A DNA stretch of 34,517 nucleotides from a virus: the IMG/VR virus record IMGVR_UViG_3300028840_000485, positions 1-34,517 of that record; one strand, written 5' to 3'. The translations under genes and the position numbers were made by a program. The notes under the pieces are model-generated. The model saw only the letters and a program-made list of their open reading frames with translations. It was not told the DNA's origin and did no database searches. Below are positions 1 through 6,413 of this stretch, one piece after another (position 1 is the first letter of the stretch; each line of letters begins with the position of its first letter).

Positions 1-3
1 CTG

Positions 4-21
4 TACCTTTTTGAAAAGGTA
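4..21. repeat. Short inverted repeat upstream of first gene
   Basis: TACCTTT and AAAGGTA form a 7-bp perfect stem around a TTGA loop, 11 bases before the Shine-Dalgarno of the first gene. There is no following T-run, so it is not a convincing terminator. It could be an mRNA leader hairpin or part of an operator; its left context is cut by the window edge. Confidence 0.3.
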
Positions 22-47
22 AAAGAAGAACAAGGAGAATTGCAACT

Positions 48-362
48 ATGAATACACACAAGGAACTATTCAAGAACCCTGAATTGATTGTCAATGACTT
101 CAATCTTTTCAGGGGAATGGTGAACTTCATTGACAGGCAAGGTGAAACACATCACTTTCCAAAAAGTGTTATCATGTGCAGTCTTTCCTTTTGCGATCTT
201 TCAGGATGGGAATATCAGTGTGGTGATGTTTTCCCTGTATACCTTGACAACAAGGTTCATGAAATTGTCATTCAAGAAGTCAAGCCAAGCAAAGTTGAAC
301 ATGCGCCCTGCTTGGTGTTCACAGAAATCAAAGGACAAATAAAAAAAGCAAAGGAGCAATGA
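48..362 (+). CDS. Hypothetical phage protein (104 aa)
   Basis: I do not recognise this protein. It is a small soluble-looking product with no membrane segment or signal peptide and four scattered cysteines that do not form a clear metal site. The start at 48 is supported by a strong Shine-Dalgarno (AAGGAGAA at 32-39), the same type of site found before most genes in the first 6.3 kb. The next gene begins 1 base after its stop, so the two are surely cotranscribed. Position and size suggest an accessory gene; no function can be assigned. Confidence 0.75.
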   Translation: MNTHKELFKNPELIVNDFNLFRGMVNFIDRQGETHHFPKSVIMCSLSFCDLSGWEYQCGDVFPVYLDNKVHEIVIQEVKPSKVEHAPCLVFTEIKGQIKKAKEQ

Positions 363-363
363 A

Positions 364-726
364 ATGTTTTATCATGCAGTTATTCACAAATTTTTTGTTC
401 ATTCAAAAGGCTGGATCATTTTGCCAATAGAAGCAGACACAGAAGAAGAAGCACACAGGGTTGCAAAGGCAAGAGTTCATGACATTGAGAAATCATCAAC
501 TTGCAAGAAAGCAGAATATCACTTGATAGGAATTGCTGATAAAGATGTCATTTACCTTGAAAGAAAATTGACATGGAAAGAAAGAATTTTTGGATGGGCA
601 AAAGTTTCAATTGCACCAACAAAAAAAACAGTCACAGAAGTTTGTCCAAAATGCAAAGGGGAAACATGGAACATTGATTGTGTCTGTCATGGCAGTGGTT
701 ATTTGATCAAGGACATTGAAGAATGA
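364..726 (+). CDS. Hypothetical protein with C-terminal zinc-ribbon-like motif (120 aa)
   Basis: The protein starts right after the previous stop and is preceded by AAGGAG at 350-355, inside the end of the upstream gene. The C-terminus has a CPKC motif (Cys94, Cys97) followed by CVC (Cys106, Cys108), a spacing that could hold one zinc ion and resembles half of a DnaJ-type or rubredoxin-like ribbon. The N-terminal two thirds are unrecognised. Its last codons overlap the next gene as ATGA, indicating translational coupling. A nucleic-acid or protein-binding role is an inference from the Cys motif only. Confidence 0.75.
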   Translation: MFYHAVIHKFFVHSKGWIILPIEADTEEEAHRVAKARVHDIEKSSTCKKAEYHLIGIADKDVIYLERKLTWKERIFGWAKVSIAPTKKTVTEVCPKCKGETWNIDCVCHGSGYLIKDIEE

Positions 727-1013
727 AAAAAATATATAAATACAAACTTGAACCAACAAGGGGAATGGGGCAGGAATGGAAAGTCACCATGCCTTGCATT
801 CATGAAGTTTTGAAAATTGGAATGGACAGGAATCGGGAACTTCACATTTGGATCAGATTCAATCCTGAAGGTATTGATTCAACATATCTTGTCAAGGTGT
901 TTCCAACAGGTGCAGAAGTTCCTGACAGCTTTGAACACATCAAGACAGTCATTGAAGAAAGTGGTCTTGTTTGGCATTGGTTCATTCAAAACCTGAGAAA
1001 CAGAACCAAATGA
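723..1013 (+). CDS. Hypothetical protein (96 aa)
   Basis: A small unrecognised protein overlapping the previous gene by 4 bases (ATGA). It is rich in Trp and charged residues, has no membrane segment and no motif I can name. It is the last gene before a 73-base non-coding gap that holds two sets of 10-bp tandem repeats, so it may end a transcription subunit, although no terminator hairpin with a T-run is visible. Confidence 0.7.
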   Translation: MKKIYKYKLEPTRGMGQEWKVTMPCIHEVLKIGMDRNRELHIWIRFNPEGIDSTYLVKVFPTGAEVPDSFEHIKTVIEESGLVWHWFIQNLRNRTK

Positions 1014-1033
1014 ACAAAAGTTCTTTTGCTTAT

Positions 1034-1073
1034 ACCAAATCAAACCAAATCAAACAATATAAAACAATATAAA
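1034..1073. repeat. Two adjacent pairs of 10-bp tandem repeats
   Basis: ACCAAATCAA occurs twice in tandem (1034-1043, 1044-1053), followed immediately by ACAATATAAA twice in tandem (1054-1063, 1064-1073). All four units are exactly one helical turn long and AT-rich, and the block sits directly upstream of the gene at 1087. It could be a protein-binding array, a bent promoter-proximal segment, or replication slippage. TATAAA at 1068-1073 resembles a -10 box, but I find no matching -35. Confidence 0.7.
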
Positions 1074-1086
1074 ATAACGGTGAAAA

Positions 1087-1344
1087 ATGAGTTATGAAAA
1101 TTACGACAATTCACTTGAAGTCAGAACAGAACATGTTCACTTTTTGTTTTACAACGCACTTGCAATAGAACCTGACATCAATGAAGTTTACTACTATGTT
1201 ATTTTCACAGGAACAGAATGGAGAACAGTTCCTGCACAATGGGAAGAATCAAAACATGACCTTGCAAGATTCAATGCAGGAAATGTTTTCACAGGCAAAG
1301 AAGAAATTGAATCAATTCTTGAACACCAAAAGGAGAATCAATAG
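1087..1344 (+). CDS. Hypothetical protein (85 aa)
   Basis: An acidic, aromatic-rich small protein with no recognisable domain. The region before its start lacks the AAAGGAGAA box used by neighbouring genes; only ATAACGGTGAAAA precedes the ATG, so initiation may be weaker or depend on the AT-rich repeats just upstream. Its end carries the ribosome binding site of the next gene (AAGGAG at 1330-1335). Confidence 0.65.
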   Translation: MSYENYDNSLEVRTEHVHFLFYNALAIEPDINEVYYYVIFTGTEWRTVPAQWEESKHDLARFNAGNVFTGKEEIESILEHQKENQ

Positions 1345-1345
1345 A

Positions 1346-1609
1346 ATGAAAGCATTGCAAAACATTTTGAAAGCATCACAGATGATGCGAACAGACCTTG
1401 ACATCTTCAAGCAGGATTGCATCACATCAATTCATGTTCACTACTACACACCACAACAACCAAGAAGTTTTGTCAAAGGGTATGAAAGTGCAAGAGCAAC
1501 AATTGAATTTCAGAAAGGTGACATGAAAGGAGAAAAACAAATCACAGGTGAAAACATTCCTGAAGTTTTTGAACAGATCAAAGAATTCATTGAAGGATTG
1601 GAATTATGA
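1346..1609 (+). CDS. Hypothetical protein (87 aa)
   Basis: The reading frame is open further upstream, but the ATG at 1346 is the likely start. It lies 1 base after the previous stop and 10 bases after AAGGAG (1330-1335), while the upstream extension would overlap the preceding gene by more than 150 bases. The protein is soluble-looking and unrecognised. It overlaps the APS kinase gene by 4 bases (ATGA), so the two should be translationally coupled. Confidence 0.7.
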   Translation: MKALQNILKASQMMRTDLDIFKQDCITSIHVHYYTPQQPRSFVKGYESARATIEFQKGDMKGEKQITGENIPEVFEQIKEFIEGLEL

Positions 1610-2136
1610 AGGGAATCACATATTGGATGACAGGTCTTTCAGGTGCAGGAAAGACAACCATTGCAGAACTTGCAGTGAATCAAATGCAGAAGGAAAAGAT
1701 TCCTGTTGTTTGGCTTGATGGTGACATGATGCGAAAAGGCTTGTGTCATGATTTAGGATTCAGCAATGATGACAGGACAGAAAACATCAGAAGGATTGCA
1801 CATGTTGCAAAGCAAATCAATGACAATGGAATTGATGTCATTGTCAGCATGATCACACCCCGATATTCACAAAGGCAACTTGCAAACATCATCCTGTTGA
1901 AATCTTTCAGGGAAGTTTATATCAGCACACCTTTGACTGTCTGTGAAGATCGTGACCCAAAAGGATTGTATAAGAAAGCAAGGAAAGGTGAAATTGAAAA
2001 CTTCACAGGGATTGGATCAATCTATGAAAACCCACAAAACCCTTCACTGCAACTGACACATTTCATGACAGCACATGAATCAGCAAGAAGACTTTTCAAA
2101 TACATAAAACAAGAAGGTGCAGAAAATGGAATTTGA
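1606..2136 (+). CDS. cysC: Adenylylsulfate (APS) kinase
   Basis: This enzyme phosphorylates APS with ATP to give PAPS, the universal sulfate donor for sulfotransferases and an intermediate of sulfate assimilation. At 176 aa it matches a single-domain bacterial CysC. Visible family motifs are the Walker A loop GLSGAGKTT (10-18), LDGD (37-40), DDRTENIRRIAHVAK (55-69, the APS-binding region), and DPKGLYKKARKGEI (117-130) followed by NFTGI. The usual SPYR segment is altered to TPRY near residue 84. No ATP sulfurylase is seen, so APS would come from the host. The gene sits among unknown small genes, overlapping the upstream one as ATGA, and far from the two sulfotransferase-like genes at 20401 and 33056 that could use PAPS. 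Family assignment is strong; its role in the phage is inference. Confidence 0.93.
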   Translation: MKGITYWMTGLSGAGKTTIAELAVNQMQKEKIPVVWLDGDMMRKGLCHDLGFSNDDRTENIRRIAHVAKQINDNGIDVIVSMITPRYSQRQLANIILLKSFREVYISTPLTVCEDRDPKGLYKKARKGEIENFTGIGSIYENPQNPSLQLTHFMTAHESARRLFKYIKQEGAENGI

Positions 2137-2338
2137 AATTGATGAAACAGTTTTGATCACACTGAAACAATACACAATTGCCAATGGTGCAAATCCAATT
2201 GAAGTTGAAGGTGTGATTGAAAGAATAGAAAACAAACCATATCACAAGGTTTTCCATGTCAGATATTTTGACAGACAAATAAACGAAGAAACAGTTGGCA
2301 GATTTTATTCTGTCAGAAAAAAGGAGAAAACACAATGA
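2126..2338 (+). CDS. Hypothetical small beta-rich protein (70 aa)
   Basis: The frame is open from a GTG at 2117, but the ATG at 2126 has AAGAAGG (2111-2117) at 8 bases and is preferred; it overlaps the end of cysC by 11 bases. The pattern of alternating hydrophobic residues (VLITL, GVIERI, VFHVRYFD) suggests a small SH3-like barrel, as in many phage small proteins, but this is a guess from composition. It overlaps the next gene by 4 bases. Confidence 0.65.
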   Translation: MEFEIDETVLITLKQYTIANGANPIEVEGVIERIENKPYHKVFHVRYFDRQINEETVGRFYSVRKKEKTQ

Positions 2339-2715
2339 ACCTGATTCCACCATTGACACATGAAGTAAAACTGCAAACAGGCAAAATGTCACCTGTTCAC
2401 ACTAATCATCAAGGTTGCGAGTCAATCAGATGTGAAGGAACAGAAAAGCACAAAGGTTGCGGTGAATGGAAGTATTGGACAAAGTTTCATCCATCCATGC
2501 TGAAGACAGAAAAGCCAAGATGCAAAGAATGCCTGAAGAAAGCAGATGATGAAAGAACAAGAAGAAGAATCAAAGAAAGATCAGATCACAAAACAATCAA
2601 TGATTTGAAAACCATGATTGAAAACATTGAAAATCAGATTGCCAGCACTGACAGAAGGAAGATTCACCTTCAAGGACAATTGGCAATTCTTCAGGAACTT
2701 CTTGAAAAACAATAA
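2335..2715 (+). CDS. Putative zinc-finger protein with C-terminal coiled coil (126 aa)
   Basis: The N-terminal half contains five cysteines (28, 33, 42, 63, 66) with a Cys-Lys-Glu-Cys pair at 63-66 and aromatic residues between. This layout resembles small zinc-binding treble-clef or HNH-associated domains found in phage proteins. The second half is a highly charged, predicted coiled coil with heptad-like Leu and Ile (about residues 90-126). No HNH catalytic histidines are evident, so a nuclease call is not supported. A DNA-binding or adaptor role is plausible. It overlaps the upstream gene by 4 bases. Confidence 0.7.
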   Translation: MNLIPPLTHEVKLQTGKMSPVHTNHQGCESIRCEGTEKHKGCGEWKYWTKFHPSMLKTEKPRCKECLKKADDERTRRRIKERSDHKTINDLKTMIENIENQIASTDRRKIHLQGQLAILQELLEKQ

Positions 2716-2732
2716 AACAGGAGATCACAAAA

Positions 2733-3083
2733 ATGACAGAAGCTAAAAAAAGGCAATTGGAAATTGGTGAATGCATTGTCAATGAAAAGATGGAAACTGA
2801 ACAATACCTTTACGCAGAAGAAGCATACATCAAACACCTTATATGCAATCAATCACAGGAACCACAGGATGAAAAAAAGATACCACCTGAAGTTGATGAT
2901 GAAACAGGCAAGAAGATTGAAGAATATTTGAAAGAAGTCAGGAACAAAAGAAATTCAATCCTTGAAGAATTTACAAAAGCATATTTGGCAGAAACAGGAT
3001 TGAAACCAAGTGAAGTTGAAATGATCACAGAACTTGGAAAGAATGGAACAATGGTCACATCTTTCAGGGCAAAGGAGAATTGA
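2733..3083 (+). CDS. Hypothetical charged protein (116 aa)
   Basis: A soluble, strongly charged, helix-rich protein with no domain I recognise. CAGGAG (2718-2723) precedes the ATG by 9 bases. The end of the gene carries AAAGGAGAA, which serves the next gene 3 bases downstream. It belongs to the run of small cotranscribed genes of unknown function. Confidence 0.7.
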   Translation: MTEAKKRQLEIGECIVNEKMETEQYLYAEEAYIKHLICNQSQEPQDEKKIPPEVDDETGKKIEEYLKEVRNKRNSILEEFTKAYLAETGLKPSEVEMITELGKNGTMVTSFRAKEN

Positions 3084-3086
3084 AAA

Positions 3087-3347
3087 ATGGAACACGAGGT
3101 TTTTAGAAAGATTGAAAATGAAAAACCTATTCAGCTTTATTCACTTTGGGAAGACAAGCAGACAGGGAATATTTATGTCCTGACACCAACTTCAACAAAT
3201 CATTCAAGATACCTGTGCAGGAATTTACTGAAACCCGATTTCATTTGGTTAGGATCAGCAAAAACAATGCAGGAAGCAACAAAGGGATTGACCTATTTTG
3301 ATGGGATGATCCAAGTCAGCAACAAACCAATTGAAAATTTCATATAA
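3087..3347 (+). CDS. Hypothetical protein (86 aa)
   Basis: An unrecognised small protein with a beta-rich appearance. Its start is well supported by the recurrent AAAGGAGAATTGAAAA initiation site that overlaps the end of the upstream gene. No signal peptide, membrane segment or metal motif is seen. Confidence 0.7.
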   Translation: MEHEVFRKIENEKPIQLYSLWEDKQTGNIYVLTPTSTNHSRYLCRNLLKPDFIWLGSAKTMQEATKGLTYFDGMIQVSNKPIENFI

Positions 3348-3359
3348 GGAGAAAGCAAA

Positions 3360-3602
3360 ATGTACGAACTTGAATTCAGAGCATGGAAAAAGGTTAAGGG
3401 CATCCCTCATGAATATTCAGGACATTTCTTTGTGAAGAAAATCACCATGACAGGATTTGATGCACTTCTGCAATTTGAAGACAGAATCAATCAGGCACTT
3501 GGTGGTGGTTTTTGGGTTGAATGCACATGGAACAAACTTGATGATGCAAGAATTCTTGAAACACAAGAAGACCTGATTGAAAGATTGGAGAATCAAAAAT
3601 GA
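3360..3602 (+). CDS. Hypothetical protein (80 aa)
   Basis: A small unrecognised protein, preceded by AAGGAGAAAGCAAA directly before the ATG. Near its 3' end lies another copy of the initiation cassette (GGAGAATCAAAA) that serves the ATG at 3599, overlapping this gene's stop as ATGA. No domain is visible. Confidence 0.7.
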   Translation: MYELEFRAWKKVKGIPHEYSGHFFVKKITMTGFDALLQFEDRINQALGGGFWVECTWNKLDDARILETQEDLIERLENQK

Positions 3603-4016
3603 AACTTTTTGAAAAAAAAGTGAACCCCAAAATCCCAAATCTATAGATTTTATTTTGATACAAAAACCAACAATTCAATTTGGTGCTGATGGTGGATTCA
3701 TGGCAGAAATCATTCAACTGAATTCTGCTGTTCCACCTGACACCATGAAGCAACTCGAAAATGCTGACTACATGCCAGCAAAACAAATGACTGGACAAGG
3801 GGAATTTGAATTGACCCTTTCTTTCATTGAACCAGCAATGACCATCACATGCAAAGTGAAACCAAGCATCAGGAGAAAGGCACATTCAAGAAAGTGGATG
3901 CATTGCAGGAAGGCAAGATTCAGCAGGGCAGGATCAATCACTGTCACTGCAAGGAACCTGTCAGGATTGACCCCTGCTTCACTTTATTGATTCAGGTGCA
4001 TCAGAAGCTGTCCTGA
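3599..4016 (+). pseudogene. Likely frameshifted gene (two frame changes) or frameshift-expressed ORF
   Basis: A good initiation site (GGAGAATCAAAA then ATG at 3599) opens a frame that stops after 15 codons at 3644-3646. Eight A residues at 3612-3619 contain an in-frame A AAA AAA slippery heptamer. A -1 shift there enters the frame that is open from 3613 to 3990 (a 97-codon ATG ORF lies at 3700-3990). In the last third that frame becomes implausibly basic (RRKAHSRKW). The next frame, from about 3868 to 4016, instead gives a neighbour-like sequence (EKGTFKKVDALQEGKIQQG) with normal phage codons. Simplest reading: one gene of about 138 codons broken by two indels, in evolution or assembly. The first shift could be programmed. 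Function unknown. Confidence 0.45.
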
Positions 4017-4017
4017 T

Positions 4018-4047
4018 GCTTAAAGTGGCTTAGAATGGCTTAAAATG
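4018..4047. repeat. Three tandem 10-bp repeats
   Basis: GCTTAAAGTG, GCTTAGAATG and GCTTAAAATG follow one another without spacing and are trailed by a partial GCT. The period of 10 bp puts the units on one face of the helix. They lie directly after the broken gene and start the non-coding stretch 4017-4281, which also holds three CCAAAA units at 11-12 bp spacing (4092, 4103, 4115). Confidence 0.65.
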
Positions 4048-4137
4048 GCTCATTCAGGATGATGATTTCAGGAAGAACACCTGATTTCATGCCAAAAACA
4101 CCCCAAAAATACGCCCAAAATGCCGATGAACCCTGCC

Positions 4138-4172
4138 TTTTCCCTTTAGTTTTCTTCAGGAAAAAGGGAAAA
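4138..4172. repeat. 10-bp perfect inverted repeat in non-coding DNA
   Basis: TTTTCCCTTT (4138-4147) and AAAGGGAAAA (4163-4172) form a perfect stem around a 15-base loop. There is no T-run on either outer side, so it is not a good intrinsic terminator. An AT-only tract follows at 4188-4208. The stretch 4017-4281 holds no gene that I can support; its repeats, inverted repeat and AT-rich tract are its only structure. Confidence 0.55.
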
Positions 4173-4220
4173 ATTTAGCCTCAAAACATTATTTTTTATA
4201 AAAAAAATAGTGGAAAGGGG

Positions 4221-4248
4221 TTGAAAAAGCATAGATAAAATCTATTCT
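4221..4248 (+). promoter_or_regulatory. Candidate promoter with 15-bp dyad operator
   Basis: The dyad ATAGATAAAATCTAT (4231-4245) is preceded by TTGAAA (4221-4226), and TATTCT lies 16 bases further on (4243-4248), giving a fair sigma-70-like pair with the dyad in the spacer. The identical dyad, also next to TTGAAA, occurs in reverse orientation at 12856-12870. It sits 34 bases before the start of the gene at 4282, whose own site is AAAGGAGAATTCAAA. The repeat is certain; the promoter role is inferred. Confidence 0.5.
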
Positions 4249-4281
4249 TTAAGCATCAACAGAAACAAAGGAGAATTCAAA

Positions 4282-4704
4282 ATGATCACTTCAACTGAAA
4301 GCAAAGAAATGACAGTCAGCAACCTGAAAGGTGGACAAATCAAAATTGATGTGTGGACAATCACCCACAACCATGATGAAGTTCGTCACTGTGTTTTCTA
4401 CAAACATGAAGATGGCAAAACCTTACAGGCAGTTGAAGAAGAACTTGAAGGTGCAATTGGAATGCTTCAGTGGGCAATCATCGGCTACGACAAAAAGAAA
4501 GCAATGGAAGTTGCCAAGAAAGAAGCAGACATGTTCATCAAGCAGGACACAAGAATCGCAGGGTTGAAATGTCCAACAAATGTTATCATCAATCAGGCTT
4601 GTGAAGAAGCCTGCAAGCGTCACAAAGTTGAAGATGTTGAAGGATTGAAAAGACTGATGAAAAGCACACACATTCACACAATGAAAATTCAGGGGTTGGC
4701 ATAA
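4282..4704 (+). CDS. Hypothetical protein (140 aa)
   Basis: First gene after the repeat-rich non-coding stretch and candidate promoter, so probably the head of a transcription unit running to the terminator at 6315-6346. The protein is soluble with a central helical, charged region (about residues 45-90) and two late cysteines. I do not recognise it. AAAGGAGAATTCAAA precedes the ATG. Confidence 0.75.
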   Translation: MITSTESKEMTVSNLKGGQIKIDVWTITHNHDEVRHCVFYKHEDGKTLQAVEEELEGAIGMLQWAIIGYDKKKAMEVAKKEADMFIKQDTRIAGLKCPTNVIINQACEEACKRHKVEDVEGLKRLMKSTHIHTMKIQGLA

Positions 4705-4732
4705 AGCCACCCCAAACAAAGGAGAATCAAAA

Positions 4733-5374
4733 ATGCAATTACTTACAAGAAAAAAGAGTGAGCAAACAGGAAGAACCTATACCAAAGCAATCAACCTGAA
4801 AGAGCTTGTCAACAATCTAATGCCTGAAGCAGAACTTTCAGAAAGTGAACATGCAGACTTCATCAGGACAGATTCAGGAATCAGTTTCAGAATTGAAATT
4901 TCAAGAAGTTACCCATATACACACAAGTTGACTTTTGCCTACTACGCAGGATACAGGATCAAGGCTGTGAAACGATGGATGAAAATTGATCATGGTGAAA
5001 TTGACATGAACAAAGTTCAAAAGAAGTTTAATCAGTTCCAGCAGGAAGCAACTTATGCAAAGAATCTTGAAAATGAAAAGCAAGCACAAGAGCAAGAGAG
5101 AAAATCAAAGAAGGAACACTTTAAGCAGGAACTTGAAACACTGATGCCTCAACTGCTGGAACTTGGCATCGCAGAAGAATATACTTCATACGATGGTTCA
5201 CTTGCCTATAATAGCAAACTGAAAGTAAAAGAAACAAACTATGGGCATGTGTGGATTGACTTCAATGATGGATCAAGTGAATTCCATTTTGACAGCATTG
5301 ATGGTGTCAAAGAATTCCTGATCCTTTATCCACAACTGAAAGCAGTCACAGACAAAATCAAAGTCTTGAAATAA
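4733..5374 (+). CDS. Hypothetical coiled-coil protein (213 aa)
   Basis: The largest protein in the left block. Residues 1-90 look globular. Residues 95-135 form a highly charged Gln/Glu/Lys-rich helix, probably a coiled coil. The remainder ends in a beta-rich, acidic domain. No catalytic motif is recognised. Its ATG follows the standard AAAGGAGAATCAAAA site, 28 bases after the upstream stop. Confidence 0.75.
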   Translation: MQLLTRKKSEQTGRTYTKAINLKELVNNLMPEAELSESEHADFIRTDSGISFRIEISRSYPYTHKLTFAYYAGYRIKAVKRWMKIDHGEIDMNKVQKKFNQFQQEATYAKNLENEKQAQEQERKSKKEHFKQELETLMPQLLELGIAEEYTSYDGSLAYNSKLKVKETNYGHVWIDFNDGSSEFHFDSIDGVKEFLILYPQLKAVTDKIKVLK

Positions 5375-5394
5375 TCACAAAGGAGAATCAGAGA

Positions 5395-5670
5395 ATGAGA
5401 AGAAAATCAAATCCAGCAGAGAAAGAAGCAGAACTGCTTCAAATCAGACAGGCAAAATGGCGCAGTCAATATCATTGCATCAAGGTTCTGAATGGAATTG
5501 CGACTGTTGGATCAGAAGTTTATTTTTCACCAAGAAAAAAAGGAAAGGTTGTGTCAATCTCATTGACTGAATCAGGTCAAGGGCAGACAGTGACATTTGA
5601 AACATCAAAGGGTTTGATGACACGAGGCGCAGAAAGTCTTGAAATAATTACAAAGGAGAATCAGAAATGA
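5395..5670 (+). CDS. Hypothetical protein, possible SH3-like barrel (91 aa)
   Basis: The basic N-terminal helix (residues 1-25) is followed by a segment resembling a small beta-barrel of SH3/KOW type (GSEVYFSPRKKGKVVSI, then VTFETSKG). This suggests nucleic-acid binding but is only a pattern impression. The start follows AAAGGAGAATCAGAG. The stop overlaps the next start as ATGA. Confidence 0.7.
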   Translation: MRRKSNPAEKEAELLQIRQAKWRSQYHCIKVLNGIATVGSEVYFSPRKKGKVVSISLTESGQGQTVTFETSKGLMTRGAESLEIITKENQK

Positions 5671-5849
5671 AACAGGTCAGCAAGAAGCAACTGAAAGAAT
5701 GCCTGAAATTATTAAGGGATTATGGATTCAAAGGTGAATTGAATAAGCCTGCAAAGATCAAGGTTGAATGGAAAAACAGACATTTCACAAATGTGAAATT
5801 TATCAATGCAAACATTTATGCAGTGATGGATTTCATCAGGGAACACTGA
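5667..5849 (+). CDS. Hypothetical small basic protein (60 aa)
   Basis: A very small basic protein overlapping the previous gene by 4 bases and preceded by AAAGGAGAATCAGAA inside that gene's end. Its length, Lys content and position suggest a small regulatory or binding protein, but no motif is recognised. Confidence 0.65.
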   Translation: MKQVSKKQLKECLKLLRDYGFKGELNKPAKIKVEWKNRHFTNVKFINANIYAVMDFIREH

Positions 5850-5865
5850 AAAGGAGAATTGAAAA

Positions 5866-6084
5866 ATGGCAACACTGAAAATCTATTTTGACAATGAACT
5901 GATTGAAGCAACCAATGTGACAATCTGCCTGAATGAACTTGAAGGACATTCACATTCTGAAGTCAGGATCAGCACAAACTATTCGGGTGACAAAATGATC
6001 ATCAAGGCAACAGACATGAATGTTGAAGAACTGTCCATGTCAGAAGCACACAAGAACATGAAACTAAAACTGAAGGAAAGTTGA
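5866..6084 (+). CDS. Hypothetical protein (72 aa)
   Basis: A small unrecognised protein preceded by the standard site AAAGGAGAATTGAAAA. The first 35 residues look beta-rich and the C-terminal 25 helical and charged. The next gene starts 1 base after its stop. Confidence 0.65.
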   Translation: MATLKIYFDNELIEATNVTICLNELEGHSHSEVRISTNYSGDKMIIKATDMNVEELSMSEAHKNMKLKLKES

Positions 6085-6085
6085 A

Positions 6086-6265
6086 ATGAAAAAGAAATGG
6101 AAATCAATTGCACAGCCAAACCCCTTTTACAGTCAAAAGGAAGCTGAAGAATATGCAAAAGGTTATGCATATGCAGTGAAAGGAAACAACATAAAAGAGA
6201 ATCAAGGAGACGCACGGGAAGCAGGGTTTGCTGATGGTGTCTTTGATGCAAAGCTGAATGAGTGA
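6086..6265 (+). CDS. Hypothetical small protein (59 aa)
   Basis: A short gene starting 1 base after the previous stop, with AAGGAAAG 5-12 bases upstream of the ATG. The product begins MKKKWKSIAQPNPFYSQ and ends DGVFDAKLNE. It has repeated Tyr-Ala and Gly residues in the middle that resemble small phage proteins with a helical AEGYAxG-like segment. Codon use matches its neighbours. It is the last real gene before the terminator. Confidence 0.6.
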   Translation: MKKKWKSIAQPNPFYSQKEAEEYAKGYAYAVKGNNIKENQGDAREAGFADGVFDAKLNE

Positions 6266-6287
6266 AGGAGAATCCAAAATGAAATAA
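6266..6287 (+). other. Orphan ribosome binding site with a two-codon ORF
   Basis: AGGAGAATCCAAA is followed by ATG AAA TAA (6279-6287). This is the same initiation cassette used by real genes in this block, but it opens only two codons before the stop. It looks like the remains of a gene deleted between here and the terminator, or a leader minicistron. A partial copy of the dyad (ATAGATAAAATCT, 6296-6308) follows. Confidence 0.45.
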
Positions 6288-6314
6288 TAAAATCAATAGA
6301 TAAAATCTTGAACA

Positions 6315-6346
6315 GGCAGATTGCAAAAGTGCAGTCTGCCTTTTTT
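6315..6346 (+). terminator. Rho-independent terminator ending the left gene block
   Basis: GGCAGATTGC (6315-6324) pairs with GCAGTCTGCC (6331-6340) as a 10-bp stem with one G-U pair, a 6-base loop and an immediate run of six T. It separates the small-gene block from the structural genes. Confidence 0.9.
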
Positions 6347-6354
6347 ATTTTCCC

Positions 6355-6383
6355 TTGCGTCATTGTTATTTCATCTTTATATT
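6355..6383 (+). promoter_or_regulatory. Candidate sigma-70-type promoter for the structural genes
   Basis: TTGCGT (6355-6360) and TATATT (6378-6383) are separated by exactly 17 bases, right after the terminator and about 30 bases before the portal start codon. The -10 matches the consensus at 5 of 6 positions and the -35 at 3 of 6. Position is ideal for a late or structural promoter; not proven. Confidence 0.5.
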
Positions 6384-6413
6384 TGCACCAATAAATTTTT
6401 TACAGGTACAAAT

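Noticed and set aside
1015-1028. Small palindrome CAAAAG-TT-CTTTTG as a terminator
   Set aside because: Only six weak pairs with a two-base loop and no T-run.
1034-4047. Tandem decamers as a CRISPR-like array
   Set aside because: Units are contiguous, 10 bp long and without spacers; no cas gene is present.
6321-6413. Upstream extension of the portal gene in the same frame
   Set aside because: These codons lie within the terminator hairpin, its T-run and the candidate promoter; the ATG at 6414 gives a normal portal length.
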